From contig JAEZHI010000040.1 in assembly GCA_023436885.1 (NCBI GenBank), positions 62,001 through 126,000 on the forward strand: a stretch of 64,000 bases of DNA, written 5' to 3'. The stretch comes from Pseudomonadota bacterium (GTDB lineage: Bacteria; Pseudomonadota; Alphaproteobacteria; Rhizobiales; Pleomorphomonadaceae). Of this stretch, positions 8,182 through 17,231 are shown one piece after another (positions within the stretch are counted from its first letter, which is position 1; each line of letters opens with the position of its first letter). The notes below the pieces were generated by a model, which saw only the letters and a list, made by a program, of their open reading frames with translations, made no database searches and had not been told where the DNA came from. A program made the translations under genes and the position numbers.

Positions 8182-8384
8182 GGCGCCCCCGACGTCATGC
8201 CTCTCCCAACTGGCCTCGGCCCGCCCCCCCGGACGCCACTCCGGCCTAAAGCCTGTCATACACCGGCAACAATAGCCGCTTTGGCGCCACCGCGCTCGAA
8301 CTTTACATTTCTTTTCCTTGCCCTTACCGCACTTAACACAGGGCTTGCTAACGGTTCGTCGTGACTGTCTCGGGAACGAACCAC

Positions 8385-9812
8385 ATGAAAATCCAGCTCG
8401 CCTGGCTGGCGTCGGCCGCCATCGTTACAGGCTGTGCAGCGCTGCCGGCGGCCGAGCCGCCACAGTTGGACCTGTCCGCCCATTGGCATGCAACGCTGCC
8501 CCATCAGGGAAAGACCACCGACCTCATCGCCTGGTGGGGCAGCTTCAAGGATCCGGCCCTCACCGAGCTGATGACGGTGGCCGAGGCCAACAGCCCGAGC
8601 CTCGAATCGGCGGTGGCCGCGATCGACAAGGCAAGGGCGACCGAAGCCTCGACGCGCGCCGGCCTGTTCCCGTCGCTGACCGGCAGCGGATCGGTCGAGC
8701 GGAGCGGCACCAACGGCTCCAAGCAAAGCAAGGTGGCGGCGGCGAGCACCACCAGCGGCGGCCTCGATTCCTCCTGGGAAATCGACCTTTTCGGCAAGAC
8801 GCGCGCCCAGGCTTCCGCCGATCACGCCCGTGTCGAAGAAAAGGTGGCAGATTGGCACGATGCCCGAGTTTCGCTGGCCGCAGAAATCGCCGACGACTAT
8901 GTCCAGTATCGCGCCTGTCGCCTTCTCGAACAAACCTATCGGGAAGAGCTCAAGTCGCAACGGGAGACGATTTCCGCCACCCAGACATCGGCGACATCGG
9001 GCTTCACCTCCGGGTCCGACCTGGCGCTCGCCCGGGCCAGCGCGGCCAGTTCGTCATCGACGCTGACCTCGCAGCAGGCCGAATGCGAAGTTCTGGTCAA
9101 GACGCTGTCCGAACTTGCCGCGGTCGACGAAACCAAGGTTCGCAAGATCCTCAACGCCCAGCCCGAACGCATTCCCAGCCCCTCGGTCATCCGGGTCGAC
9201 AGCGTTCCGGCCGACCTCCTGCGCCAGCGGCCCGACGTCGCCAGCCTGGAGCGGGAGATGGCCGCCACCCTCTACGAGATCGGCTATGCCAAGGCCGATC
9301 TCTATCCCAGCCTGTCGTTGTCGGGCAGCCTGACGATCAGCCATTCCACCCTGACCGGCAATGGAATTCCCTGGTCCTTCGGCCCGTCGCTGTCCATTCC
9401 GCTGTTCGACGGCGGATCGCGCCGCGCCGCCGTCGACAGCGCCGAGGCGGCCTACCGGTCGGCGGTCGCCAGCTACAAGTCCGGCGTTCTTTCCGCCGTC
9501 GACGATGTGGAAACCGCCCTGGTGCGGGTGGACTCCACCATGCGCCGCATCGGCGACAGTACCAGCGCCGCCAGCAACTACCGAACCTATTTCAAGGCCA
9601 TCGACGACAACTGGCGCGCCGGCGGCACCAGCCTTCTCGACCGGGAAGAAGCGCGCCGGTCGGCCCTGTCGGCCGAAATCACGCTGATCGAGGTGAGGCG
9701 GGATGCCGTGCGCTACTGGATCGCCCTCTACAAGGCGCTCGGCGGCGGCTGGCAAAAGTCTCGCGTTACCCTGGCTGCTGTGCCATCCGCGTCTCAAGGA
9801 ACTTCCGAATGA
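8385..9812 (+). CDS. RND efflux outer-membrane lipoprotein, NodT/OprM family
   Basis: A 475-residue TolC-like trimeric outer-membrane channel. The start at the ATG of MKIQLAWLASAAIVTGC is preferred over the GTG at 8361, because it places a lipoprotein signal peptide with lipobox (VTGC, cysteine at about residue 17) at the N-terminus. Two outer-membrane efflux domains follow. Typical segments are SSWEIDLFGKTRAQASADHARVEE in two halves, VPADLLRQRPDVASLEREMAA and GPSLSIPLFDGGSRRAAVD. Channel, fusion protein and pump are joined by ATGA overlaps (9809-9812 and 10885-10888), so the complete tripartite pump is translated from one mRNA. Confidence 0.92.
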   Translation: MKIQLAWLASAAIVTGCAALPAAEPPQLDLSAHWHATLPHQGKTTDLIAWWGSFKDPALTELMTVAEANSPSLESAVAAIDKARATEASTRAGLFPSLTGSGSVERSGTNGSKQSKVAAASTTSGGLDSSWEIDLFGKTRAQASADHARVEEKVADWHDARVSLAAEIADDYVQYRACRLLEQTYREELKSQRETISATQTSATSGFTSGSDLALARASAASSSSTLTSQQAECEVLVKTLSELAAVDETKVRKILNAQPERIPSPSVIRVDSVPADLLRQRPDVASLEREMAATLYEIGYAKADLYPSLSLSGSLTISHSTLTGNGIPWSFGPSLSIPLFDGGSRRAAVDSAEAAYRSAVASYKSGVLSAVDDVETALVRVDSTMRRIGDSTSAASNYRTYFKAIDDNWRAGGTSLLDREEARRSALSAEITLIEVRRDAVRYWIALYKALGGGWQKSRVTLAAVPSASQGTSE

Positions 9813-10888
9813 ACCTGCACGTCCTGGTTTCCACCTTGCTCGTCTCGATCGCGGCCTGCGGCTTCATCCCCGCGGCGAACGCCCAGCAGTCCGCGTCCTC
9901 GAGCAGCGCCCTCACTGTGCGCACGGTGCAGCCCGAGGTCATGCAATGGGCGCAATCGGTGCCGGCCAGCGGCTGGCTCAAGGCCTGGCATGAAGCGGTG
10001 ATCGATGCCGAGATCGGCGGCTATCGCATCACCGACGTTCTCGTCGATGTCGGAAGCGTCGTCACCAAGGGCCAGGAACTGGCGCATCTGTCGCAGGATG
10101 CGGTTCTGGCCGACCTGCACAAGCAGGAAGCCGCCGTCGACAAGGCCGCCGCCGATCTCGCCAAAGCCAAGACCGACGCCGACCGGGCGCGCCAGGTGAC
10201 GGGCACCGGCGCCCTCTCCGAGCAGCAGATCAACGAGTACATCATCACCGAGCAGACGGCCAAGGCAAGCCTCGCCTCCGAGCAGGCGGCGCTGGAAAGC
10301 GAAAAGATCAAGCTTGGTCAGACGGTCATCCGGGCCGTCGATGACGGGCTGATCTCTTCGCGATCGGCGACGCTCGGCTCGGTGGTCTCCTCGGGGACCG
10401 AACTGTTCCGCCTCATCCGGCAGCAGCGGGTGGAGTGGCAGGCTGAGGTTGCCGCGCGCGATCTCCCCGCCATTCAGGCCGGCCTCGGCGCCCATATCGA
10501 CATTCCCAACGGCGCGAAGATCGAAGGGCGCGTCCGTCTGGTCTCGCCGACCGTCGACACCGATACGGGGCGCTCGATCATCTATGTGGAGCTGCCGGTC
10601 GATCATGTTGCCCGGGTCGGCCTGTTCGCTTCAGGGGGCATCGATCTGGCCACCACGGCCGCCCTGACCGTGCCGGAGACTGCCCTCGTCTTCCGCGACG
10701 GGCTCAACTACGTCTTCACCGTCGACGGCGACCGCAAAGCGAACCGGATCCTGGTCGAGGTCGGGCGCCGGCAGCAGGGACGCGCCGAAATCGTCTCGGG
10801 GCTGGCAGCCGACGCCAACGTGATCGAGGCGGGCGGCGCCTTTCTGTCCGACGGCGTTCAGGTGGATGTGGAGACCGGCAGCAAATGA
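9809..10888 (+). CDS. RND efflux periplasmic adaptor (membrane fusion protein)
   Basis: A 359-residue adaptor linking the inner-membrane RND pump to the NodT-type channel. A signal peptide spans about 1-25 (LVSTLLVSIAACGFIPAANA). If C14 is not a lipobox cysteine, the protein is soluble. The first lipoyl half is GGYRITDVLVDVGSVVTKGQ, then an alpha-hairpin (about 105-165, KQEAAVDKAAADLAKAKTD), the second lipoyl half with a beta-barrel and a membrane-proximal domain near the C-terminus. The frame runs open through the preceding gene, but the ATG at 9809, overlapping the upstream stop as ATGA, is the real start. Confidence 0.92.
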   Translation: MNLHVLVSTLLVSIAACGFIPAANAQQSASSSSALTVRTVQPEVMQWAQSVPASGWLKAWHEAVIDAEIGGYRITDVLVDVGSVVTKGQELAHLSQDAVLADLHKQEAAVDKAAADLAKAKTDADRARQVTGTGALSEQQINEYIITEQTAKASLASEQAALESEKIKLGQTVIRAVDDGLISSRSATLGSVVSSGTELFRLIRQQRVEWQAEVAARDLPAIQAGLGAHIDIPNGAKIEGRVRLVSPTVDTDTGRSIIYVELPVDHVARVGLFASGGIDLATTAALTVPETALVFRDGLNYVFTVDGDRKANRILVEVGRRQQGRAEIVSGLAADANVIEAGGAFLSDGVQVDVETGSK

Positions 10889-13800
10889 ACATTTCCGCCT
10901 GGTCGATCCGCAACCCCGTTCCGCCCATCCTCCTGTTCATCCTGCTGACCGTCTGCGGCCTCCTGGCTTTCGAGCGCCTGTCCGTCCAGAAGTTCCCCGA
11001 CATGGACCTGCCGACGGTCAAGATCTCGGCCTCCCTGGAAGGCGCGGCGCCGTCGCAGCTCGAAACCGAGGTGGCGCGCAAGATCGAGGACGAACTGGCC
11101 TCCCTCAGCAAGCTCGACCACATCACCACCACCATCACCGACGGCTCGGTGTCGATCAGCGTCTCCTTCGAGCTGGAAAAGAACGGCGAGGAAGCGCTCA
11201 ACGAGGTCCGAAACAAGGTGGACAGCGTCACCGATCTGCCAGCGGACATGGAAACGCCGAGCGTTTCCAGGGTGACGGTCCAGAGCTCGCCGCTCCTCGT
11301 CTACGCGATCAAGTCATCGAAGCTGAACGAGACGGAACTGTCCTGGCTCATCGACAACGACTTCAAGAAGGCACTGCTCGCCGTCCACGGCGTCGGCGAC
11401 GTGAAGCGGGTGGGCGGCATCGACCGCGAAGTCCACGTCGACCTCGATCCGGTGATCGCCGCGTCGCTCGGGGTGACGGCGTCCGACATCTCCAGCCAGC
11501 TCAAGTCGGTGCAGGTCAACTCCTCCGGCGGGCGCGGTGAGGTCGGCGGCCTGCGCCAGTCGATCCGCACCCTCGGCGCCGTGGCCTCCGTCCAGGAAAT
11601 CGCCGCGCTTCCGATTCCCTTGTCGAGCGGCAAGCAGGTGCGCCTCGACCAGATCGCAACGGTCAGCGACAGCTTTTCCGACCGCACCTCGCTCGCCTAT
11701 TTCGACGGCCAGCCGGTCGTCGCGGTCGAGGTCTATCGATCCAACGGTTACAGCGACTACGGCGTCGACAAGGACCTCGACTCGGTGATCGGCGCCTTTG
11801 CCAAGGCGCATCCGGAGATATCGCTCGCAGAGGCCTACACCACGGTGACGCCAATCATCTCCAACTACGACAGTTCGATGGAGATGCTCTACGAGGGCGC
11901 CTTCCTGGCGGTCATCGTCGTCTTCGCCTTCCTGCGCGACTGGCGCGCCACGATCCTGTCGGCCGTCGCCTTGCCGCTCTCCATCATCCCGACCTTCCTG
12001 GCGATGTATTTCTTCGGCTACAGCCTCAACATGGTGTCACTGCTGTCGCTGTCGCTGGTGGTGGGCATCCTGGTCGACGACGCCATCGTCGAGATCGAGA
12101 ACATTGCCCGCCACCTGCGCATGGGCAAGAAGCCCTATGACGCGGCGATGGAAGCGGCGGCCGAGATCGGCATGGCCGTCATCGCCACCACCTTCACGCT
12201 GGTCGCGGTCTTCCTGCCCACCGCCTTCATGAGCGGCATCCCCGGCCTGATCTTCCGGCAGTTCGGCATCACCGCCTCGGTGGCCATCCTCGCCTCGCTG
12301 ACGGTCGCGCGCTTCCTGACGCCGATGATGGCCGCCTACACGCTGAAGCCCGCAGCGGAGACCGAGCACACCGGGCTGGTGATGCGCATCTATCTCCGCC
12401 TTGTCAGGACCTGCCTGCGCTTCCGCCTGATCACCGTGCTCGGCGTCGCCCTGTTCGTTGCCCTGTCGTTCAGCGCCATTCCCTTGCTCAAGACCGGCTT
12501 CCTCACCGCCTCGGACGATGCCCAGACCAAGGTGACGCTGACCCTGCCGCCGGGCAGCCAGATCTCACAGACCGAAAAGGTCGCCCTGCGCGCCGCGGAC
12601 GTCATCTCCGGCGTATCCGAGGTCCGGCAGGTGTTTATCGCGGTCGGCACCGCGTCGAGCGGCAGCGGCATGGATTCGTCCACCACCTCCGATGTGACGT
12701 CGGCAACGTTGACGGTCGACCTCACGCCCCTCGACGAACGCAAACTCAGCCAGGCACAGGTCGAAGACGAACTGCGGCGTGCGCTGAAACAGCTCCCCGG
12801 CGTCCAGGTCGAGGTCGGCACCGGCGGCAGCGGCACCAAGCTCGAGCTGACGCTGGCGAGCGACGATTCCAGCACCCTCGATCAGGCGGCGACCGAACTG
12901 GAAATCGAGTTGCGCAGCCTCAAGGGCATCGGCGCGGTGACGTCGAGCGCCTCCCAGCAGGCACCGGAGGTGCAGATCCTTCCCGATTTCGCCCGCGCCG
13001 CCAAGCTGGGCATCACCTCCGAGGCGATCGCCAAGGCGGTGCGCGTCGCCACCAACGGCGACTACTCGACCTCCATGTCCAAGCTGAACCTGCCGCAGCG
13101 GCAGATCTCGATCCGCGTCCGCTTCGATCCCAAGACGAGAACGGATCTCCAGTCGATTTCCCAGATCCGGGTTGCTGGAACCAACGGCGCGGTGACGCTC
13201 GGCTCCATCGCCACCATCCGCATCGGCGGCAGCCCGGCGGAGATCGACCGCATCGATCGATCGCGCAACGTCACGCTGACGGTCGAACTCAACGGGCGGA
13301 CGCTGGGCGAGGTGAACGCCGAGGCTAAGGCTTTGCCCATCATGCGCAACCTGCCTACCGGCGTCCATCTCGTCGAGCAGGGCGAACTCCAGCGTATGAC
13401 CGAACTGTTCTCCAGCTTCGGCACCGCGATGGCCATCGGCATCTTCTGCGTCTACGCGGTGCTGGTGCTCTTGTTCCACGACTTCCTGCAGCCCGTCACC
13501 ATCCTGATGGCGCTGCCGCTGTCGCTGGGCGGCGCGCTGCTGCCGCTCATCCTCACCGGCACCAGCTTCTCGATGGCGGCGGTGATAGGCCTGCTGCTCT
13601 TGATGGGCGTCGTGACCAAGAATTCCATCCTGCTGGTGGAATATGCCATGGTCTCCCGCCGCCGCGGCCTGGACCGGATCGACGCCCTGGTCGATGCCTG
13701 CCACAAGCGCGCCCGCCCCATCATCATGACCACCATCGCCATGGCCGCCGGCATGGCTCCGGCCGCCCTCAGCCTCGGCGGCAGCGACCCGAGCTTCCGT

Positions 13801-13941
13801 CAGCCGATGGCCATCGTCGTGATTGGCGGCGTGATCACTTCGACCATGCTAAGCCTGTTGGTCATTCCCGTCATCTTCACTTTTGTCGACGACTTCCTCG
13901 GCTTCATCCGCCGCGTCGTCGGCAAGAAACAGGCAGCATGA
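10885..13941 (+). CDS. RND multidrug efflux permease, HAE-1 (AcrB/MexF-like)
   Basis: A 1018-residue proton-driven inner-membrane exporter with the duplicated RND topology: TM1 (PVPPILLFILLTVCGLLAF), a large periplasmic loop, TM2-7, TM8, a second periplasmic loop and TM9-12. The proton-relay motif in TM4 is present in LSLVVGILVDDAIVEIENIARHL, with the paired aspartates. TM10 carries the essential lysine in LLLLMGVVTKNSILLVEY. The length is normal for the family. The substrate is likely hydrophobic or amphiphilic compounds but cannot be told from sequence. The ATG overlaps the adaptor stop by 4 bases. Expression is probably set by the divergent two-component system. Confidence 0.95.
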   Translation: MNISAWSIRNPVPPILLFILLTVCGLLAFERLSVQKFPDMDLPTVKISASLEGAAPSQLETEVARKIEDELASLSKLDHITTTITDGSVSISVSFELEKNGEEALNEVRNKVDSVTDLPADMETPSVSRVTVQSSPLLVYAIKSSKLNETELSWLIDNDFKKALLAVHGVGDVKRVGGIDREVHVDLDPVIAASLGVTASDISSQLKSVQVNSSGGRGEVGGLRQSIRTLGAVASVQEIAALPIPLSSGKQVRLDQIATVSDSFSDRTSLAYFDGQPVVAVEVYRSNGYSDYGVDKDLDSVIGAFAKAHPEISLAEAYTTVTPIISNYDSSMEMLYEGAFLAVIVVFAFLRDWRATILSAVALPLSIIPTFLAMYFFGYSLNMVSLLSLSLVVGILVDDAIVEIENIARHLRMGKKPYDAAMEAAAEIGMAVIATTFTLVAVFLPTAFMSGIPGLIFRQFGITASVAILASLTVARFLTPMMAAYTLKPAAETEHTGLVMRIYLRLVRTCLRFRLITVLGVALFVALSFSAIPLLKTGFLTASDDAQTKVTLTLPPGSQISQTEKVALRAADVISGVSEVRQVFIAVGTASSGSGMDSSTTSDVTSATLTVDLTPLDERKLSQAQVEDELRRALKQLPGVQVEVGTGGSGTKLELTLASDDSSTLDQAATELEIELRSLKGIGAVTSSASQQAPEVQILPDFARAAKLGITSEAIAKAVRVATNGDYSTSMSKLNLPQRQISIRVRFDPKTRTDLQSISQIRVAGTNGAVTLGSIATIRIGGSPAEIDRIDRSRNVTLTVELNGRTLGEVNAEAKALPIMRNLPTGVHLVEQGELQRMTELFSSFGTAMAIGIFCVYAVLVLLFHDFLQPVTILMALPLSLGGALLPLILTGTSFSMAAVIGLLLLMGVVTKNSILLVEYAMVSRRRGLDRIDALVDACHKRARPIIMTTIAMAAGMAPAALSLGGSDPSFRQPMAIVVIGGVITSTMLSLLVIPVIFTFVDDFLGFIRRVVGKKQAA

Positions 13942-14247
13942 GATAGGTCCGATTGTCGGACGTCTATCATGAGTGTCGAAGCATCCGACAAGTAACAACA
14001 GTCCCCGTAAAGCCAGTGCGGCCGCTCCCCGCTCGTCCATCATCCCATATGGGAGCGTTGCCATGGTGGGCCACGCTCGCCAGTCTCTGCCATGTTCTGG
14101 TTTCGATTGGCGAGTTTGGCGGCGGAACAGCGTTTAACGAGAACCACGCAACGGTTGCGGTCTCGCCCCCTTATGCTCAGACGCGCACCTTGGCCTTTCC
14201 TCGACGCACTCCTGAAGCGCCTAAGTGAAAACGCAAATGATTTGCAG
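13942..14247. other. Intergenic region after the efflux operon with two dyads
   Basis: No gene is supported. A hairpin directly after the pump stop pairs GATAG/CTATC and TCCGA/TCGGA (13942-13968) but has no T-tract. A second dyad at 14138-14165 pairs CGAGA/TCTCG around CGCAAC-G-GTTGCG. Either could be a weak terminator or a protein-binding site. The promoter of the next operon starts at 14248. Confidence 0.35.
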
Positions 14248-14288
14248 TTGACAAGATATCGATTTCACATACTCTGAAATCGATATCT
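14248..14288 (+). promoter_or_regulatory. Promoter with two LacI-type operators
   Basis: A consensus -35 TTGACA lies at 14248-14253, with a poor -10 (TACTCT, 14270-14275). Two 14-bp LacI-like operators flank it: AGATATCGATTTCA (14254-14267) and TGAAATCGATATCT (14275-14288). They are exact inverted copies of each other with centres 21 bp apart, which is two helical turns. The LacI-family consensus is TGAAANCGNTTTCA. The LacI gene at 19036 closes this gene cluster and is the obvious candidate regulator. Confidence 0.7.
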
Positions 14289-14301
14289 GAGCGGGGTACA
14301 C

Positions 14302-15177
14302 ATGACAAACGCGTCTCCCTCCGCCGTCATCGGCGCCCAGAATTACCTCTCCGGAAAACCTCGAGCCCTCGGTCGCGGCAAGCGCATCGGCGTCACATCG
14401 GCCGTCGTCCTGGCCATCGCCTTGCTCGCCGCCTACATCATGGCCAGCGGCGCCTTCAACTGGTCGATCATCTGGGCGTTCTTCTTCCACCCGGCGATCC
14501 TGTCCGGACTGGTCATGACACTGGAGCTGACCGCCCTCTCCATGATCATCGGCGTGCTGCTCGGCGTTGCCCTGGCGGTGATGGCCGTCTCGCGCTACCC
14601 GGCAGTCTCGGCCGCCTCGGCCCTCTACGTCTGGATGTTTCGCGGCACGCCGCTCCTGGTGCAGCTGATCTTCTGGTTCAACATCGCCCTGGTCTTTCCG
14701 ACGATTGGCTTCGGCGGTTGGTCCATATCGGTCAACGCGCTGGTGACGCCCTTCATGGCCGCCCTCCTCGGGCTTGGCCTCAACGAGGGGGCCTACATGT
14801 CGGAGATCGTCCGGGCCGGTATCAGCTCGGTCGACAAGGGACAGCGCGAAGCCGCCCAGAGTGTCGGCCTGGGTGGCGGGCAGGTGATGACCCATATCAT
14901 CCTGCCCCAGGCGCTGAAGGTGATCATCCCTCCGACGGCCAACCAGACCATCGGCATGCTGAAGAACACCTCGCTGGTCTCGGTCATCGGCGCCCAGGAA
15001 CTGCTGACCAAGAGCGAGGACATCTATGCCCGCAACTTTCAGGTCATCGAGCTCCTGATCGTCGCCTCGCTCTGGTACCTGGCCCTCACCACCATCGCCT
15101 CCGGCATTCAGTACTGGCTGGAGCGCCGCTTCGGCGACGACCGGGCCGTCCGCCCTACCCTCGGAGAGCAAGCATGA
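14302..15177 (+). CDS. Polar amino-acid ABC transporter permease
   Basis: A 291-residue inner-membrane permease of the His/Glu/Gln/Arg/opine family. An N-terminal extension with one TM (about residues 30-50) precedes the five-helix core with its BPD_transp_1 domain. The family-specific motif WMFRGTPLLVQLIF follows TM2. The EAA loop that docks onto the ATPase reads GQREAAQSVGLGGGQVMTHI. A single permease can form a homodimer in this family. It is the first gene of a likely five-gene operon: permease, ATPase, oxidase, binding protein and amidotransferase-like protein, with the LacI gene beyond. The upstream tandem LacI operators suggest substrate-induced expression. Confidence 0.9.
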   Translation: MTNASPSAVIGAQNYLSGKPRALGRGKRIGVTSAVVLAIALLAAYIMASGAFNWSIIWAFFFHPAILSGLVMTLELTALSMIIGVLLGVALAVMAVSRYPAVSAASALYVWMFRGTPLLVQLIFWFNIALVFPTIGFGGWSISVNALVTPFMAALLGLGLNEGAYMSEIVRAGISSVDKGQREAAQSVGLGGGQVMTHIILPQALKVIIPPTANQTIGMLKNTSLVSVIGAQELLTKSEDIYARNFQVIELLIVASLWYLALTTIASGIQYWLERRFGDDRAVRPTLGEQA

Positions 15178-15977
15178 ACGCGCTCGCCACCTCCTTCGCC
15201 GTCGAAGCTGCCGATGCCACGGCGATGCTGCGCGCCCGCGACATCACCAAATCCTTCGGTTCGCATGTCGTCCTGAAGGGTGTCTCCCTTGACGTCAAAA
15301 AGGGCGAGGTCGTCTGCATCATCGGCCCCTCCGGCTCGGGCAAGAGCACCTTCCTGCGCTGCCTCAACTTTCTGGAAGTGCCCGATGCCGGCGGCGTCTG
15401 GGTGGATGGCGAGCGGGTCGCCTGCCAGGAGATCAACGGCGTGCTCTGGGAATTGCCGGCCGCCACCTTCGCCCGGCAGCGGGCCAGCATCGGCATGGTG
15501 TTCCAGCGCTTCAACCTGTTCTCCAACCTCACGGCCGAGGAAAACGTCTCGCTGGCGTTGCGGCTGGTCAAAAGGATGCCGCGCGCCAAGGCGCGGCAGA
15601 TCGCCAGGTCCGTGCTGGCGTCCGTCGGCCTCGAACGCTTCTGCCATCATCGCCCGTCGCAACTGTCGGGCGGGCAGCAGCAGCGCGTCGCCATCGCTCG
15701 CGCGGTGGCCATGGAGCCCAAGGTTCTGCTGTTTGACGAACCGACCTCGGCACTCGATCCGGAACTCGTCCATGAGGTGCTCTCGGTGATGACCGGCCTC
15801 GCGCAGACCGGCATGACCATGGTGGTCGTCACTCACGAAATTGGTTTTGCCCGGGAAGTCAGCGACCGCGTCGTGTTCATGGACGGTGGCGGCATCGTCG
15901 AGCAGGGCCCGTCGGGTGCGCTGCTCGCTAATCCGACGGAGCCGAGAACCAAAGCCTTTCTGTCGAAGATCAAGTGA
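15174..15977 (+). CDS. Polar amino-acid ABC transporter ATP-binding protein
   Basis: A 267-residue ATPase of the GlnQ/HisP type. Walker A is GPSGSGKSTFLR (about residues 53-64) and the Q loop sits in MVFQRFNLFSNLT. The signature is QLSGGQQQRVAIARA, Walker B is KVLLFDEPTSALDPE and the H loop is VVTHEIGFA. The ATG overlaps the permease stop (ATGA). The start comes from the end of the permease gene; the upstream open frame is an antiframe of that gene. With the permease and the binding protein at 17232 it makes a complete importer. Confidence 0.93.
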   Translation: MNALATSFAVEAADATAMLRARDITKSFGSHVVLKGVSLDVKKGEVVCIIGPSGSGKSTFLRCLNFLEVPDAGGVWVDGERVACQEINGVLWELPAATFARQRASIGMVFQRFNLFSNLTAEENVSLALRLVKRMPRAKARQIARSVLASVGLERFCHHRPSQLSGGQQQRVAIARAVAMEPKVLLFDEPTSALDPELVHEVLSVMTGLAQTGMTMVVVTHEIGFAREVSDRVVFMDGGGIVEQGPSGALLANPTEPRTKAFLSKIK

Positions 15978-16003
15978 TCCCTTTCTCTCGGGAGTAACGA
16001 AGG

Positions 16004-17140
16004 ATGGTTTCCAAGAGCATCGCGGTGGTCGGTGTCGGCGCCATGGGCAGCATGGCGCTGTGGCAGCTTGCCAAACGGGGATACCAGGTGGCCGGCTTCG
16101 ACCGCATGGGCGTTCCCCACGACATGAGCGCCCACGGCGCGGAATCCCGGATCTTTCGCCTCGCCTACCGGGAAGGCAAGCACTACATCCCCCTTCTCAA
16201 GCACTCGCTGGAACTCTGGAAAGAGCTGCAGGCCGGATCCGACCGCAAGTTTCACTACCCCACCGGCTGCCTCTATATCGGCGAGCGCGGCGCAGATTGG
16301 TTGCTCGGAACCATCGAGGGAGCCAGCGAATACGATGTCCGCCACGAGGTGCTCGACGAGGCGGAACTGCGCCGCAGATTCCCACAGCATCGGCTCTCCG
16401 GCGGCGAATTCGCGCTCCTCGACACCGATGGCGCGCTACTCCGGCCCGAACTGGGCGTCAGGGCGGCAGTCAAGGCAGCCCAGGCGGCGGGCGCCACCCT
16501 CAACGAAGGCTGCGAAGTCGAGCGGATCGAACCGACCGCCGACGGCGTCGACATCACCGTCGACGGCACGACGCACCGCTTCGACGCGGCGGTGGTGACC
16601 TGCGGCGCCTGGGGAACGCGAGCCATCTCGGTGCCCTCGCCGCATTTCATCGCCCGGCGGCTCGTTGGAACCTGGTTCGGCGTCGATGACGTTCCGGCCT
16701 ACCTGCCGAACCGCTTTCCCGTCTGTATTCGGCGCACTTCAGAAATCGATTACTCGGGCTTTCCGTCGATGGACGGCTGGACAATCAAGATCATGCCGCC
16801 GGTCAATTTCCTGAGCAATATCAACCCCGATGAGGTGATCCGCACCGTCAGCCACGCCGATACGGCGATCATGCGCAAGGTGGCCCAGACGCTGCTCGAA
16901 GGCGTCGATCCGGAACCGGCGCGCTCCGGCGTCTATCTCGACGGCTTCACGACCGACGACCACCCGATCATCGACCATCATCCCGCCAGCAACCGGATCG
17001 TCATCGCCGCCGGCTTCTCCGGCCACGGCTACAAGATGGCGCCCGCCATCGGCGTCGCCATCGCCGACCTCATCGACGGCGGCGACACCAGCTACATCAA
17101 GGCGCATTTCGCAGCCGATCGGCCGGCGCTGGCCAGTTGA
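16004..17140 (+). CDS. solA: FAD-dependent oxidase of the SolA/sarcosine oxidase family
   Basis: A 378-residue cytoplasmic flavoenzyme related to N-methyl-L-tryptophan oxidase and monomeric sarcosine oxidase, which demethylate N-methyl amino acids with oxygen, giving formaldehyde and H2O2. The Rossmann dinucleotide fold is IAVVGVGAMGSMALW (about 6-20), followed by HGAESRIFRLAYREG, a family motif around the flavin. The C-terminal flavin region is FTTDDHPIIDHHP and IAAGFSGHGYKMAPAIG. The cysteine that binds FAD covalently in SolA (308) and MSOX (315) corresponds here to G309, so the flavin is probably not covalently bound and the substrate may differ. The gene name is therefore a family label. 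The RBS is GGAG upstream of the ATG. Confidence 0.8.
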   Translation: MVSKSIAVVGVGAMGSMALWQLAKRGYQVAGFDRMGVPHDMSAHGAESRIFRLAYREGKHYIPLLKHSLELWKELQAGSDRKFHYPTGCLYIGERGADWLLGTIEGASEYDVRHEVLDEAELRRRFPQHRLSGGEFALLDTDGALLRPELGVRAAVKAAQAAGATLNEGCEVERIEPTADGVDITVDGTTHRFDAAVVTCGAWGTRAISVPSPHFIARRLVGTWFGVDDVPAYLPNRFPVCIRRTSEIDYSGFPSMDGWTIKIMPPVNFLSNINPDEVIRTVSHADTAIMRKVAQTLLEGVDPEPARSGVYLDGFTTDDHPIIDHHPASNRIVIAAGFSGHGYKMAPAIGVAIADLIDGGDTSYIKAHFAADRPALAS

Positions 17141-17231
17141 TCGCGTTCGATACCCAGTCACCAGTTCAATAAAAAAGGCCGGCAAACGGTCTGCTGACGC
17201 TAGTCCCCAACAAAACCAGAGGAGAACGAGA

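Noticed and set aside
8318..9808. The adaptor-protein frame stays open from 8318 to 10888, suggesting an 856-residue fusion protein.
   Set aside because: The first 1.5 kb is an alternative frame of the NodT-type channel gene, with arginine/proline-rich composition. The real adaptor begins at 9809 with a signal peptide and an ATGA overlap.
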